A DNA stretch of 64,000 bases, taken from positions 310,001 through 374,000 of the forward strand of contig JAQFWX010000007.1 in assembly GCA_027605045.1 (NCBI GenBank), in the 5' to 3' direction. The position numbers and the translations under genes are program-made. A model generated the notes under the pieces. That model was not told where the DNA came from. It was given only the letters and a program-made list of their open reading frames with translations, and did not search any database. Origin of the DNA: Phallus indusiatus. Taxonomy: Eukaryota; Basidiomycota; Agaricomycetes; Phallales; Phallaceae. Positions 1-10,814 of this stretch are shown here, piece by piece (positions within the stretch are counted from its first letter, which is position 1; each line of letters starts with the position of its first letter).

Positions 1-1536
1 AAAATTTACCTTGTATCGTATGTACCCAAATTGATTTCAGTCCTTGAACAGTAAGTCCAGACGTGTTCGCGAACAACCGGATTAGTGTCCAATTGTGTAC
101 CAACAATCCGTCGGGAAGCTTTGCTGGGTTTTTGTATGTAACCATCCTGATTTTGTGAGATAGGGGAGCTTAATTTTACGTGATGATTTAGAGCCGACGA
201 GTCGCTCGCTGCGAGCGTGTATTTGAGCGAAACCCTTTTGAATCCAGAATTCGGGGCGTCTCTATCCTCAGATCATACCGCGTTTCGCAGAGCTTATGGA
301 ACATCTTTTTTTGGATATTATTCTGTTGTAAGCAATGTCTTAATGGCTCATGATTGCACTAGAAATTGACCGATTTACAATCAGCCCTCTAATATTGACC
401 GTCATGAAGTAAGTAGACTAGTGTTAAGTTGAAGAAAAGCCGTCACTTTCAAACAAAAACAAATCTGCTACTAGCGTTTTGCCCGAGGAATGATTGGCAT
501 AGCGGAAAAGCTGGGAAAACTGTTATTGCCTACAGGTAACGGTAATGTTTGCGCATGAATCATTCTTACTCATTACCTACGTATAAGCATTTCCTTGGGA
601 GCTTGCACCCGAGAGTTCTATCATATGTGACATGGGCGGTGGAAATGGTCATATAACCCTTCAATTAGCCAAGCAGTATCCCAATCTTCGGGTTATCATT
701 CAAGATCTTCCCCATGTCATTGAGCAAGCAAAGCAGGTAAATGTTTCACGAGTCACCGACCTCAGCCTAAAAAAAGTCCTAACACGTGAATAGCTTTGGA
801 CACAAAAGTTTCCTGAAGCGATTGGAACACAACGTGTCCAGTTCGTAGAATATGACTTCTTTAAGGACTCACCTGCGCCGAACTGCAAGTTCTATTTTGT
901 GAGTCTCAAAACATTCAGAGATTATCTCATGGAAAATGACAGCTTTCCTTAGATGCGGCATATCTTGTGAATAAATTTACATATCTGTTTTTGTCTAAAA
1001 AAATTGTCTCACCGCTTTCTTTTTTTTGCAGACACGACTGGCCAGACTCCGACTGCTTGAAAATACTGACAAATATTCGCAGAGTAATGTCACCGGACTC
1101 TTCATTACTCATCAGTATGTCACTCTATCGTTAACCACCATGGGACAATATTTGAATTCATAATTAGACGAGCTTGTTCTGCAGCCTGCTTTCCGAGAAA
1201 GCACAACGGCGGAAAAGGATGTTGACCAGGTAAATACATATCCGGAATTGTAGTCTTCTTAGGATATGTTAAGACCTGTGCATCAGGCTCCGGAACCTAT
1301 GTTAAATAATTATGGACAAGGCGGTATTCAGCCATATCAAGTGGACGTCCTAATGATGATGATGTTCAACAGTCAAGAACGAACTCTCCAGGAATTTATT
1401 TCGCTTACGTTAGTAATCTCATTTCATCTATAGGATCTATTGACATAATAGAATACATAGAAATCAGGCGGGATTGAAATACGAGAAATTTGTGAATTGT
1501 GGTGAAACAAAGATCTTGGAGTTTAGCCCGGTTTGA
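1..1536 (+). CDS. O-methyltransferase (COMT-like), 5' end outside window
   Basis: SAM-dependent O-methyltransferase of the plant-COMT/fungal type, transferring methyl from SAM to a hydroxyl of a small, probably phenolic, substrate in the cytosol. At least eight exons can be read. The first visible one holds SPDVFANNRIS, then LLNPEFG..TAFRRAYG, FARGMIGIAEKLGK and FPWELAP. The SAM-binding glycine loop ICDMGGGNGH lies near 625-650, followed by LRVIIQDLPHVIEQAKQ. A short exon joins the next to give FMRHILHDWPDSDC; the His-Asp-Trp carries the family's catalytic base. Then come LLINELVLQP and AGLKYEKF near the end, with the stop at 1534-1536. The N-terminal dimerisation segment is only partly present because the gene runs in from the left. 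No frameshift was needed. Substrate unknown. Confidence 0.88.
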
Positions 1537-2735
1537 AGGAAGACCAAACATAGCAGCATGACCGCGTCTTATGAGTTGAAGCAGATGCCGTGTATTTTAG
1601 TCTATCATATGACTGAATGATGAGAATTTTTCCGATCATCGAATAAAGCGGTAAAAATTCTTTACATTCCAGACAGCGTGCTGTTATCCCTATTACGTAT
1701 TTGACGTTGTCCAGAAAGCGATTGGAGGAAGCAGTATCATATAGGTATCTTACTGTTCTTTTCATTATGTTGCGTACGCAAACAGGCTATGCGGAGATTA
1801 GTCAGCGCTCGGTATATGCGCCGGTCCGTCAATATTTTGCAAATTTTAGTTACTTTGTACTTTTCACATGAAACTTTTCTGGCTTTTCACATTTTCCATT
1901 CTCTTTAGATTACATTTTAGCACCATTCCATATTCCCGGAAATCCCACAAATAATGTATATAAAAATTCCTCTTTAGCTTACAAAATACAATAACAATGT
2001 TTCCCTCCTATTTCTCCCTCTGAGCACACATTCGCTGATTCCCTTATCTTCCCTGTTCGCTCCTGAGGCGCACGTATCAATTAATCATCCAGCTTAAAAT
2101 ACTGAACTAGTAGTAAAATACGTATACACGTTTAGAGAATGTGATATTGCTCGCATCCATTGGACTGTTGGCACTTGTAGAAACACTAAGCTGGGTAGTT
2201 CATGGGCTTTTCAGCTTTCGGCAGTTTGGACAATTTTTACTTATCTCTTTCAGTAAACTGTCAATTCTTCACCTCGATTCAGTCCTGGACGCTGTCATAG
2301 ACACTGACAGTGGTATGCCTGCTGGATATACCTCAATCAACATACTGTTTTTTTTGCTCAACATCCTGAGACGCTTTATAACGCGAAAATGATACTCGTT
2401 GACGCGTTTAACCGCCGCATTCAAAGGCAATCGCAGCGTCAATAAAGGTTATAAATCTAATGAAGTTGTTTTTGGATATTTTGATCTCCAATGAGGAATA
2501 GTAATAGCGGAGATGGGAATAGAATGATAAGCGGAAAGGACACACTGCCACAATCTGGCGAGTACAACTTCGAAGTGTCGTTGTATTTGGTTGTTGTTGT
2601 TTATAAATTGCCCTTGCTAGAATGATAGCGGATTCGCAATAGACTTAATAAAAAATACCTATATTTGAGAAGATAATGGATACGTGAGGCTATACAAATT
2701 TATTTGACTCTCTCATCCAAGTACATTTGTATTTT
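1537..2735. other. Intergenic stretch with a dispersed-repeat copy
   Basis: No gene was recognised between the O-methyltransferase and the minus-strand F-box gene. An 83-codon open frame at 2141-2392 is hydrophobic at its start but resembles nothing known. Positions 1782-2079 are a copy of a repeat seen again near 34.2 kb (separate entry). Confidence 0.5.
1782..2079 (+). repeat. Dispersed repeat R1, uninterrupted copy
   Basis: About 300 bp starting ACAGGCTATGCGGAGATTAG and ending in a TTCCCTGTTCGCTCCTGAGG segment. The same sequence recurs at 34158-34390 and, after an 800-bp insertion, at 35197-35263. This copy therefore serves as the empty-site reference for that insertion. No coding capacity and no obvious terminal repeats; the element class is unknown. 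Confidence 0.8.
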
Positions 2736-4491
2736 TCAAATTTTGAATCGGGTGCGAATTATCGGCGATGGATTACGGGCCGTTATTATACACGAGTCCA
2801 TTTTTAATGCGACGTTCCTCTCCTTCAAAGCTTTTTTCAAAGTCTCATGCTGATCCTTGCGATGAAATATTACGTTGGAAAGTTCCAAAACTTGAGCTTC
2901 GGTACGCATAACCAAATTGAAAATAACGTCAATAAAGGCGACATGATGGTTCGTCAGAACGAGTCTTCGGAGTTTTAGACCTTCTGGGAGACGCCTGAGA
3001 ATGAGACTGGAAGGCGAGAGAATGAGACGAAGAGTTTCCAAACAAGGAAACAGGGTGGGAATGGAAGCAACCCATGGGGGAATCACGGCCGAGGGACCTA
3101 ACGACAGGTATGTTATTCCAGGCATAGCGTGTATCAAGTCTTGCACTGTATGTAAATAATCGAGAGAACAACCGTCTGTCTTAGGAAAGGAGCCTGAGAT
3201 TTTCAAAGGGGGACTTGTATGTACCAGATCAGTGTCTTTAAATCCGGAGACGATTTCAAATAGAAAGGAATTGTTGCTAGTGGCCGAGACACCCACGTGC
3301 AGAAACCGATGACTTGAAAAATTGGAAAATAACCCAGATGGAATTGCTTCAAAAATGTTGCGGGTGGTAGTGTCTTTTGTTGAGCCCTCCTCTAAGTCCC
3401 AAGCGTCTGCTATCAGCGAGTCATCATCCGAGTCCGAAATGTCTCCCATTGAGTCATCATTTGAGTCTAAAGCATCTGCCATTAAGTCTTGAACCAAACC
3501 GTCTAGAGGTGCGCAACGATTGTCATAATCCAGGATGAACTTGCACAAAGCTGCGCTACATTGAATACGACTCGAAAGCTCTCGGAAATAAACATAACTA
3601 GTCGTGTCGTATGATGCTAATATAAGTTGTTCGAGTTTAGGCATAGTTGTCCTTGGTTGCTTCCGGACCACGTCCAGGTCCACTTGACTATCAACCAATG
3701 TGTGGTCAAAGCTGAGCTCCAGCTGGCGAAGGAGAGGACAACTCGAAAGAAACCTCAAAAGACCAGAAACGGTAGGCGGATCTATCGGGAACCGAAACTC
3801 AAAGGATGTCAAGCTGTTGTGCGGTGGAAGTTCGAGCCACGGTAACTCCACAAGTTCAAGTCCAAGTACTTCAAGACGTGAAGTGTCAATACGGATCAAA
3901 TCTGTCAAAGGCGATGGTACCAGTCGCCTCCTCTGGTACGACTTGCCGATAATCAAATGTCGTGGTTGAAATGGCGGCACGTCGGGATTATGAAGAATAT
4001 GGCGAATCTGAGTGAACTTGGAAAGCGGAAGGTGAAAACGCAAAAAGCACAAGCGAGGCAAAATCTGATTCAAGTCCATTATAGGAATGTCATTATTCCG
4101 GCGGGACCCTTTAGGAGTGCGTTTCCAAGACCAACATAACGTGAGAGGTGAATTCCTTGACCGAATGAGGAATAAATCAAGAAGCCGGGGTGGTGAACCA
4201 AGATCTAAGATGCTCCACAAAATAGGGTATTCCAGTGCAGACCTTCTCCAACGACGGCATACATGAGACAGGTTTAAAGCGGTTTTCTGGGGATTTGAAG
4301 AGTCATCCATGATCGTCAAGAGAAAAATATCGTAGAGGATGTCGTCGTTTAATCTATTGATAGCGACTTTGGAGTTCTGAACTTCCTCCGATGTGTACCT
4401 GATAATAATGTGTTTTCCGTAAGGGATTCATCAATAATGATAGAGATTCAATGATGGATGGTATTTACCTTTCATCGCTCGGATTCGACAT
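2736..4491 (-). CDS. F-box/LRR-like protein, stand-alone member
   Basis: Putative SCF ubiquitin-ligase substrate receptor. The long frame starts at 4319, but that would cut the F-box in half. The upstream segment INRLNDDILYDIF is in frame and joins, through a 70-bp intron (4399-4468), to a 23-nt first exon MSNPSDE starting at 4491. The spliced length is 562 codons including stop, divisible by three. The F-box reads roughly residues 20-70, ending LSHVCRRWRRSALEYPILWS. The remainder is Leu-rich with an acidic Asp/Ser stretch near the middle (DSNDDSMGDISDSDDDS). It is only distantly related to the tandem F-box genes at 8.7-17.5 kb. Skp1 binding is known for the family; the target is unknown. Confidence 0.82.
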
Positions 4492-5822
4492 AGTCGGTGA
4501 ATGGCTATTGAGGTGAAAAGGCAATGTGAAATGCCTAAATTAGGCGAGGGCATTATATAGTAGTCTTGAGGGAGACGCGGACCACATGTCAATTGAACCA
4601 ATGCGAGATGTGGACTTGGTCAGATGGGAAATGAGGACGGATCGGTTCCCGTCCTGGACCATTGACACGGTACATCCATCCGAGAGGTTGGAGTCTCTGA
4701 GGACAAATGTCTATATGATATTCGGCTGATTCTCCAAGTATACATTCTACCCCGCTATACATGTCAAGGCGCAGTCAAATCAAAGCCAAAGCGGCAGCAC
4801 TGTAGGATCCCGAGATAAACCATGTTCCGCTGAGGGGAGCCGGACAGCTCTAGCAGGAAGAGGGAAGATACTATGTAGGGAACTGTAAATAGAATAGGAT
4901 AGAAATATAATATGAAATCTCAAAATAGCTCTGAAGCGCAATAAAGGGGGAAATAAAACTTGTTTATGTGAGTGTGTAACTACTGAGTATATATACTAAG
5001 AGAGAGCTTGTCCATGGACCTGAGTAATGATGTCCTGGACTTAAACAATAGAACTACTTAAGGCTGTCCACAGAGGGAAAACCTGTCCAAACTATTGTCC
5101 TAGCTAGCTACTTGTACTACAGTAATCCTGGAGCGAAAATAAATAAAATAAAACATGGAAAATAAATGAAAAAAAGCGCATATATCTTCTTAGCCTGTTG
5201 GGGAATCCCACACTGCGATGTGCGGCGAGAAAAGGCGAAATGAGATTAGCGAGACCGGTCAAGATAGAATATTTTCATTTGACATTCAGTGCCAGAGAAA
5301 CAGTCGTATCTGTAGCTAAATGCATATTGCTTGAAAATAGCAAAGGATGTTGAGGTGTGGCGGCAGGCTCCAGGATGCTTTTTTTCCAATTCAGGTCCGG
5401 ACACCAAATGAGGAACGTGTAAAACAACTCAAAATAAAATTTCAACTTCCAAAATTATGGTCAAAATTTTTAATTTTTATATTTAGAATGAAAACAATCC
5501 TAAATTTTTGTTATTTGTACATTATGTTCAAAAATTCCCACGTATGTATATACAATATATAATAGAACAGAGTATATCATATCACAATGCAAAACACCAA
5601 TCACATCCATCCGAGCTGCAGAGCACCATCGCACCAATGCCACTCCCTGTCGGCATCTCCGCTACAAGAGGAGTATGAGAGCTATTTAATAGTCCATGAT
5701 AAACACTCATTTCTGTGCGTGTGTAAGAGCGAGAAAAGCACCATACCTATTCAAAGAGGTTGAATGCATATCAGGATTCACTCAGACTTTTTGAGTGTAT
5801 TGTAACGATCGACTTGTTATAC
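4492..5822. other. Gene-free stretch
   Basis: 1.3 kb with no supportable gene. It has scattered stops in all frames, a purine-rich tract around 4850-4990 and an AT-rich part from 5400. The short open frame at 5347-5562 has no recognisable motif. It is probably promoter of the F-box gene plus decayed repeat. Confidence 0.5.
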
Positions 5823-6217
5823 TGTTAGGGCACGATCGTTCAGTGATTAGACTTAAGGATCAGACTGCTACTATAACCCAGTAACCCAGTCTATAATAGC
5901 GCAAGGAACTACACATGCGCGCACAGTTGTATATATACATGATTACGCTATCTCTAACCAATAGCTATCAGGTGCATTATCTACCAATAGGAAGAGCGGT
6001 AGCCGAGGACATACGGATGACATAGAGAAAGAGGGAGATATGACAGAATGGAGCGAACGGAGAAACGGGGAGAGTTCGGGAGAATACGCGAAGGATAAGT
6101 ACGGACCGGTATACCGGGTACCGTATGACCGACATAGAGCGCGTAGGCATCTAAGTAGGTTATACTATACTACGCTAGTATACTAGAATGACCGTTAACC
6201 TGGGACGTACCCTGACA
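5823..6217 (+). mobile_element. Solo LTR-like element, family L2, copy 1
   Basis: 395 bp starting TGTTAGGGCACGATC and ending GGGACGTACCCTGACA, so with TG..CA ends and imperfect inverted termini. It is flanked on both sides by TATAC (5818-5822 and 6218-6222), a perfect 5-bp target-site duplication. No open frame. TG..CA ends, 5-bp duplication and ~400 bp length are what a solo LTR of a retrotransposon looks like; no internal retrotransposon region is present in the window to prove it. Confidence 0.85.
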
Positions 6218-6328
6218 TATACAACCCAAACAAGCAAGTTGATCGCACAACCGAGCTTGAGAATGACAGAATGGGCAACTTGATGTAGCTGATGTTTGTT
6301 GCGTTGGTGTTGGTATTGTTTCGTCAAC

Positions 6329-6723
6329 TGTTAGGGCTACTCAGCTCAGACTAGAGGGAGGGGATCCTAAGTACTATATTGGGCAATGGCTATACTACTC
6401 ACCTAGAGGGAGGGGATCCTAAGAGAACAAGCTTAGGGACCCTCACTCTAGGTACAGCTACTATATACATAAAACGTCGACGCGGCGTGCGGCCCTGACA
6501 CAGCTAAGTGCCAGGCGCCCAAACCGAACCTAAGTGATGTGATGTCATGGGCATCATGCCGGGTACGAGCGCGCGATGCGCGCGAGTAGAGAAAGTGAAA
6601 TAGAGACAGAACAAGGAAACGGAGAGTGAAGGTAAAATATGGAAATGATAAATAAAGTAGAAACGAAATGATGCCGATGATAATAAATAAGAAAATGAGA
6701 GACGGCGGTAGCGTACCCTGACA
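6329..6723 (+). mobile_element. Solo LTR-like element, family L1, copy 1
   Basis: 395 bp starting TGTTAGGGCTACTCAG and ending GCGTACCCTGACA, flanked by TCAAC on both sides (6324-6328 and 6724-6728). It carries the family hallmarks: two copies of AGAGGGAGGGGATCC about 50 bp apart, a TATATACATAAAAC box, a GC-rich hairpin of alternating GCGC, and a CRE-like TGATGTCA. Open frames across it are incidental. Confidence 0.87.
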
Positions 6724-6857
6724 TCAACGTCAAAGGATAGGACATGATATGAGAATGCCAGGGAAGTTGGAGCCGAGGACATGGTGAAGTGGCTGTATAC
6801 TGAACGCGAAGGAGACGGATGTTTTACATTCATTTCTGCGAAAGAAAGGTTAATGTT

Positions 6858-7840
6858 TGTTACGGTACGCTAGCTGTTAGGGCACGATCATTCAGCGATT
6901 AGACTTAAGGATCAGACTGCTACTATAACCCAGTAACCCAGTCTATAATAGCGCAAGGAACTACTCGTGCGCGCACAGTTGTATATATACATGATTACGC
7001 TATCTCTAACCAATAGCTATCAGGTGCATTATCTACCAATAGGAAGGACGGTAGCCGAGGACATATGAATGACATAGAGAAAGAGGGAGATATGACAGAA
7101 TGGAGCGAACGGAGAAACGGGGAGAGTTCGGGAGAATACGCGAGGATAAATACGGACCGGTATACCGGGTACCGTATGACTGACGTAGAGCGCGTAGGCA
7201 TCTAAGTAGGTTATACTATACTACGCTAGTATACTAGAGTGGCCGTTAACCTGGGACGTACCCTGACACTAGCGCCTTGCCTGATTATTCGATCTTTTCG
7301 ATTTCTTTCGATTTCATTTCGCACTTCGATTTCCCTCATTTCCCATATTTTGCCATTTCCACTATTTTCATCGTTTTCTCGATTTCTTGATTTCTTCGAT
7401 TTGCTCCAATTTCTGTTTGTATCTCCTCGGATCCCATGGGGATCAGTCGGGCGCCTCGTATTCTGTACTTATATGCGTTTTCCCTAGAGGGGGATACCTA
7501 AGCTTGTTCTCTTAGGTTTTCCCTCCTCTAGGTGAGTAGTTAGTCGTTGCCCCCCAATAGATCTTAGGTTTTCCCTCCTCTAGGTGTGTGCCCTGAGTCG
7601 CTGTAACGGTTCTGCTATGAGCAGCGGACTACTATTAACCATAGTACATATTCGTATATATATACAATTGCATGCAGACGATCGTCGCCTGCACAAGTAC
7701 CTAGTATTATGTAATGTACATAGGCGCCGGCAGCCTTTCTTACCTGCACTTGCAAATACACAGCTTTATACTGTTTGTTGTGAGTCCGTAAGAACCGGGC
7801 TAATCGTAAACTGTAACGAAACGTTACAGTCGCCCTAACA
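6858..7840 (-). mobile_element. Solo LTR-like element, family L3, split by an L2 copy
   Basis: Plus-strand ends are TGTTACGGTACGCTAGCG (6858) and CAGTCGCCCTAACA (7840), flanked by ATGTT on both sides (6853-6857 and 7841-7845). Removing the L2 insertion at 6875-7268 and one copy of its duplication leaves about 584 bp. The end sequence and an internal block (7478-7590, CTAAGCTTGTTCTCTTAGG and CCCTCCTCTAGG motifs) resemble family L1 in reverse orientation, so L3 looks like an older or sister subfamily of L1. Confidence 0.78.
6875..7268 (+). mobile_element. Solo LTR-like element, family L2, copy 2 (nested in L3)
   Basis: 394 bp, nearly identical to the copy at 5823-6217, flanked by CTAGC on both sides (6870-6874 and 7269-7273). 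It sits 17 bp inside the L3 element, so it inserted later than L3. Confidence 0.87.
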
Positions 7841-7898
7841 ATGTTGAGCTATGCGAGTGATGAATTAGGGGCCTACATAAAGCAAATTGTTTTTCAAG

Positions 7899-8027
7899 TA
7901 GGGAATGACAAGGGTATTCACCCGAGGGTATTTGCGACCTCTTAGCCAATCAGAGTGCAGGATTCATGCATTCTGATTGGCTAAGAGGTCGCAAATACCC
8001 TCGGGTGAATACCCTTGTCATTCCCTA
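7899..8027. mobile_element. 129-bp foldback (MITE-like) hairpin element
   Basis: Two ~60-bp arms, reverse complements of each other with one mismatch seen, separated by a loop of about 7 bp (around GGATTCA). The outer ends read TA-GGGAATGACAAGGG and its complement, so the element is flanked by TA on both sides, as for Tc1/mariner-type non-autonomous elements. The right end lies at the 3' end of the small gene on the minus strand and provides that gene's present stop codon. Confidence 0.85.
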
Positions 8028-8471
8028 ATCCTGAAAAAGCGCATTCTGATCATCTTCAGCCTCTTCCTCCTCATCATCCATGACCATCTCACAATCATTC
8101 TCTGCATCGAATCCATTGCTACTGAACGGATGGTGGTCCGAACTTCTCGCTTTCTTAACGGCTTTGCCCCGTTTTTCGCGACGAACACGCTCAAGACAGT
8201 GCACTTTGAACTGATCGCGAAGCAATTGTCCAGCGGGCGAATCATCGAATCTCCCACCACTGTGGCCACCATTGCTTGTTCTAGATGAAGTTTGTGATTT
8301 GTATTGTCTTTTTCGGTGAGAAGCTTGAGAGAGAATGGAGTTGCCCGGTCTGGACATCCTGCCGCGGCTTAGTGGCGATGAATGTTCTGGCGAATATAAA
8401 CTTTGGAAAAAGTTGTATTTGCATCCCTTCAAGCTGAGCGGGGAAGAATCTGGTGTTACTACGGGGTACAT
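8025..8471 (-). CDS. Small uncharacterised protein, C-terminus altered by foldback element
   Basis: 148 residues in one exon from an ATG at 8471. It resembles small conserved hypothetical proteins of mushrooms, but this is from memory of the pattern only. The visible order is a Ser-rich N-terminus, then RFDDSPAGQLLRDQFKVHC (about residues 75-92), a Lys/Arg-rich stretch RVRREKRGKAVKKARS, and an acidic tail EMVMDDEEEEAEDD. The stop codon TAG consists of the TA at the insertion site plus the first G of the foldback element. Without the element the frame would run on for roughly eleven codons. No catalytic motif. Basic then acidic stretches would suit a nuclear protein (inference). Confidence 0.6.
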   Translation of the reverse strand: MYPVVTPDSSPLSLKGCKYNFFQSLYSPEHSSPLSRGRMSRPGNSILSQASHRKRQYKSQTSSRTSNGGHSGGRFDDSPAGQLLRDQFKVHCLERVRREKRGKAVKKARSSDHHPFSSNGFDAENDCEMVMDDEEEEAEDDQNALFQD

Positions 8472-8587
8472 TTTATGATGGGGTGGAAAAAATTTGCGCT
8501 TGAAGATGCGGTCGGCAATGGAGAATATTTAAATTGCGCGGAGGTTGCGAACGCGTGACGCGAGCGGTCCAATGGGGCTTCGAAGAT

Positions 8588-8613
8588 GAGCGCTTCTGAT
8601 TGAGCCGGCCTTT
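8588..8613 (+). promoter_or_regulatory. 26-bp block shared upstream of F-box genes
   Basis: Begins GAGCGCTTCTGATTGAGCC and lies about 90-110 bp before the F-box start at 8701. The identical block is at 13700-13725, before the F-box start at 13912. Either a conserved promoter element or residual identity from duplication. Confidence 0.5.
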
Positions 8614-8700
8614 CCCGTGGCAAAGTCACACATGTCACATGCACAATGGCATCCAATGGTGGCATGACTAGCCACAACCGCCAGACTAGTCAACGTAACG

Positions 8701-10557
8701 ATGCTTGACCGCATTCCATACGAAATATTCAGCAGAATCATAAAGATTTCGTACGCCGAATACCCTTCTTCCAAATATTTCAACGAGATTAACCTACCCC
8801 CAATCAAAGCCACCCATGTTTGTCATTCTTGGAGAACCGCCCTTGTATCCGATCCGACTATGTGGACCTGCTTCGAGCTCGGCGGCCACGGGACGAGTTC
8901 GAGCGTGGATCTATTTGATCAAATACTTTATCGTTCAGGCTCTTGCTTATTGCACGTTTTTATTAGACTTTATGGTTTTACTGCCGAGCCGGCGGGTGCC
9001 ATCTCTCTTTGGCAGTACAAGCTCTTGGTCATTTTCCAACACATGCACAGATGCCGCCAACTTCAAATAGAGACTACAACCCTATTAGGGATTCTTCTCT
9101 TTGATTGTCTCGACAAGCCCGCTCCTATGTTACAAAATTTCAACCTCCTCGTTTACGTGGATAACGAAGATTGGAAGCAAAAGCAGATGCTCCAAACGTT
9201 TTATAAAACTTTGTTTTCTGGACATACACCCAGTCTCGAACATTTAAATCTTCAGATTACTGATGGTGTGAACAACAATTTTCAGCTAGCTATATTTAAA
9301 AACCTATCGAGTCTTCGTCTCTGGTTTACCGAGGTCGCAGTCATCGACGGTGATATTCTGCTAGATATCTTACAATCATCACCCCATCTTCGTATGCTCG
9401 ACATGGAATGGTTCTACGAAAGAGACGGACCTATTGTGCGAGTGTCTTCCGACCGCCGGATTATGTTGCCGCACCTGCGGGACCTCTCGCTCCGAGGCCA
9501 AGTCACAATTGATACGATAAATCTTGTTCTGGGACATATTGATTTTCCAATGGAGAAAGTCACGTTTGATATTGCATGCGAGGGTTCTTACCAAAAAATG
9601 TCGGGCTCAGCCAGTTTATCGCATTTCCTTTCTCATCGGCAATTCACCTGTGTCTCGGTATCAAGTTATCTTTTCCAACTTGTTGAGTTACAGTCACGCC
9701 GTGACTACGTGACTATAGTTACTGTAAATAGTACTTACGCGCACGCGCCTAATTTCCTCACTCGTGTCATTACACGTAGTGAGGTACGTTCGTTATAGTC
9801 TAGTTTCTCATTATCTCTTTATTAACAATGTACCTAGCTATTATTCTTTAGGTACGCAATCATAATATCACTCGTGTCATTACACGTAGTGAGCTATTAT
9901 TCTTTACAACTCTTCGTAACCATCGAATTTCTCGAGGAGATGGACCAAAGATCTACCCGCTCAAGACTTAAAACGAAGCCGGACGTCGGTCTCACGTACG
10001 ATCTGTCTATGTTCTTGGGCACATTTGATACATCGGGTATTACGCACATGTCCCTGAAAAATGTCTTATTGAGGACGATGGCTGTCAGAAACGTTTTGGT
10101 CTTGCTAGAAAATTTGGAATATCTAGGCGTTGAACATGGGTATTCGGTCAAGCGAGTCATACTGTACGACGAGCCCGAGACTTATGGTTCGTACCTCGAG
10201 GCGTTGTTGCCATCAAGACCCACCGGTAAATCCGAAACACAAGCGAGTTCGGAATCTTACGACAACAATAATATCGACTCGGAGTTGGACACCGACGCTT
10301 TCCAAGGGCAATTGTTTCCCTGCCCATCCTTACGCACACTCGAAGTGTTTCTCTCTCGTAATAACGACATTGACGCAGTAACGTTGGAAGAAGCCCATCT
10401 CCCAGCGCTCTCCAGGTGCTCTAGGATCCGAGAACGAGCTGGATACCCGTTGAAATGTATAGCAAACTGCGGTGGACTTTTGAATTTGGCAAAGGAGATT
10501 GAAGCGTGGTTGCAGACACATGGCTCTGGTCATTCTATTGAGGTAAAAGTTAAATGA
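8701..10557 (+). pseudogene. Tandem F-box gene 1, interrupted by a solo LTR
   Basis: Same family as the three intact neighbours: MLDRIPYEIF..IKATHVCHSWRTALVSDPTMW is the F-box (residues 1-60), followed by Leu-rich repeats-like sequence, an acidic spacer, and the family's C-terminus (FPCPSLRTLEVF..AHLPALSRCSRIRERAGYPLKCIANCGG). The frame is broken at 9681 by an LTR-like insertion with an in-frame stop at 9796-9798. Coding sequence resumes at about 9912 (VTIEFLEEMDQRS). With the insert and one duplication removed, 542 codons including stop remain in frame, so the gene was intact until the insertion. The first half could still give a truncated F-box protein of about 365 residues. Confidence 0.85.
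9681..9906 (+). mobile_element. Solo LTR-like insertion in F-box gene 1
   Basis: About 226 bp starting TGTTGAGTTACAGTCACG and ending CTATTATTCTTTA(CA). Flanked by CAACT at 9676-9680 and 9907-9911; if the element ends in CA the duplication would be shorter (ACT). It contains two copies of a 25-bp near-palindrome, CACTCGTGTC..GTAGTGAG, at 9759-9783 and 9869-9893. Comparison with the intact paralogue at 12100-12180 shows the surrounding 33 bp is otherwise collinear. It looks Copia-like, but there is no internal region to confirm this. Confidence 0.75.
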
Positions 10558-10814
10558 GACCATGTGGAATAATTGGAGTACTACTCTCTTCGCGACATGA
10601 ACAGAATGAACTTGGAATGGTATCTAGTAGACGTTCTCTCGGGGCGATATTCTCTAGCGTAAAGTCATGCAAGTCGCAGGTACAATGTCGGCAGAATCTA
10701 GACTGCGCGAAGTTGATAGACATTTTGATTCAATTGTCGGCGAAATGCTATGGGTGTTAATAGTGACAGTATTGTAATTTCTCACTCTATAACACACATT
10801 TTTCGTGCATAGCG

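Noticed and set aside
6504..6833. 109-codon frame, and similar ones at 27163, 27613, 31052 and 34691
   Set aside because: All are the same frame through L1 LTR copies; they vary with insertions and encode no known domain.
5823..7840. Interpretation as hAT or other TIR DNA transposons because of the TGTTAGGG/CCCTGACA ends
   Set aside because: Duplications are 5 bp, not 8, and the ends are TG..CA, which favours LTRs; genome-wide copies would be needed to exclude short TIR elements.
7899..8027. Reading the perfect palindrome as a rho-independent terminator
   Set aside because: Arms of ~60 bp with TA flanks fit a foldback transposon, and terminators of that kind are bacterial.
8529..8813. 94-codon minus-strand open frame beside F-box gene 1
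   Set aside because: Antisense to the F-box start; no motif, and its counterpart near gene 2 is the same antisense shadow.
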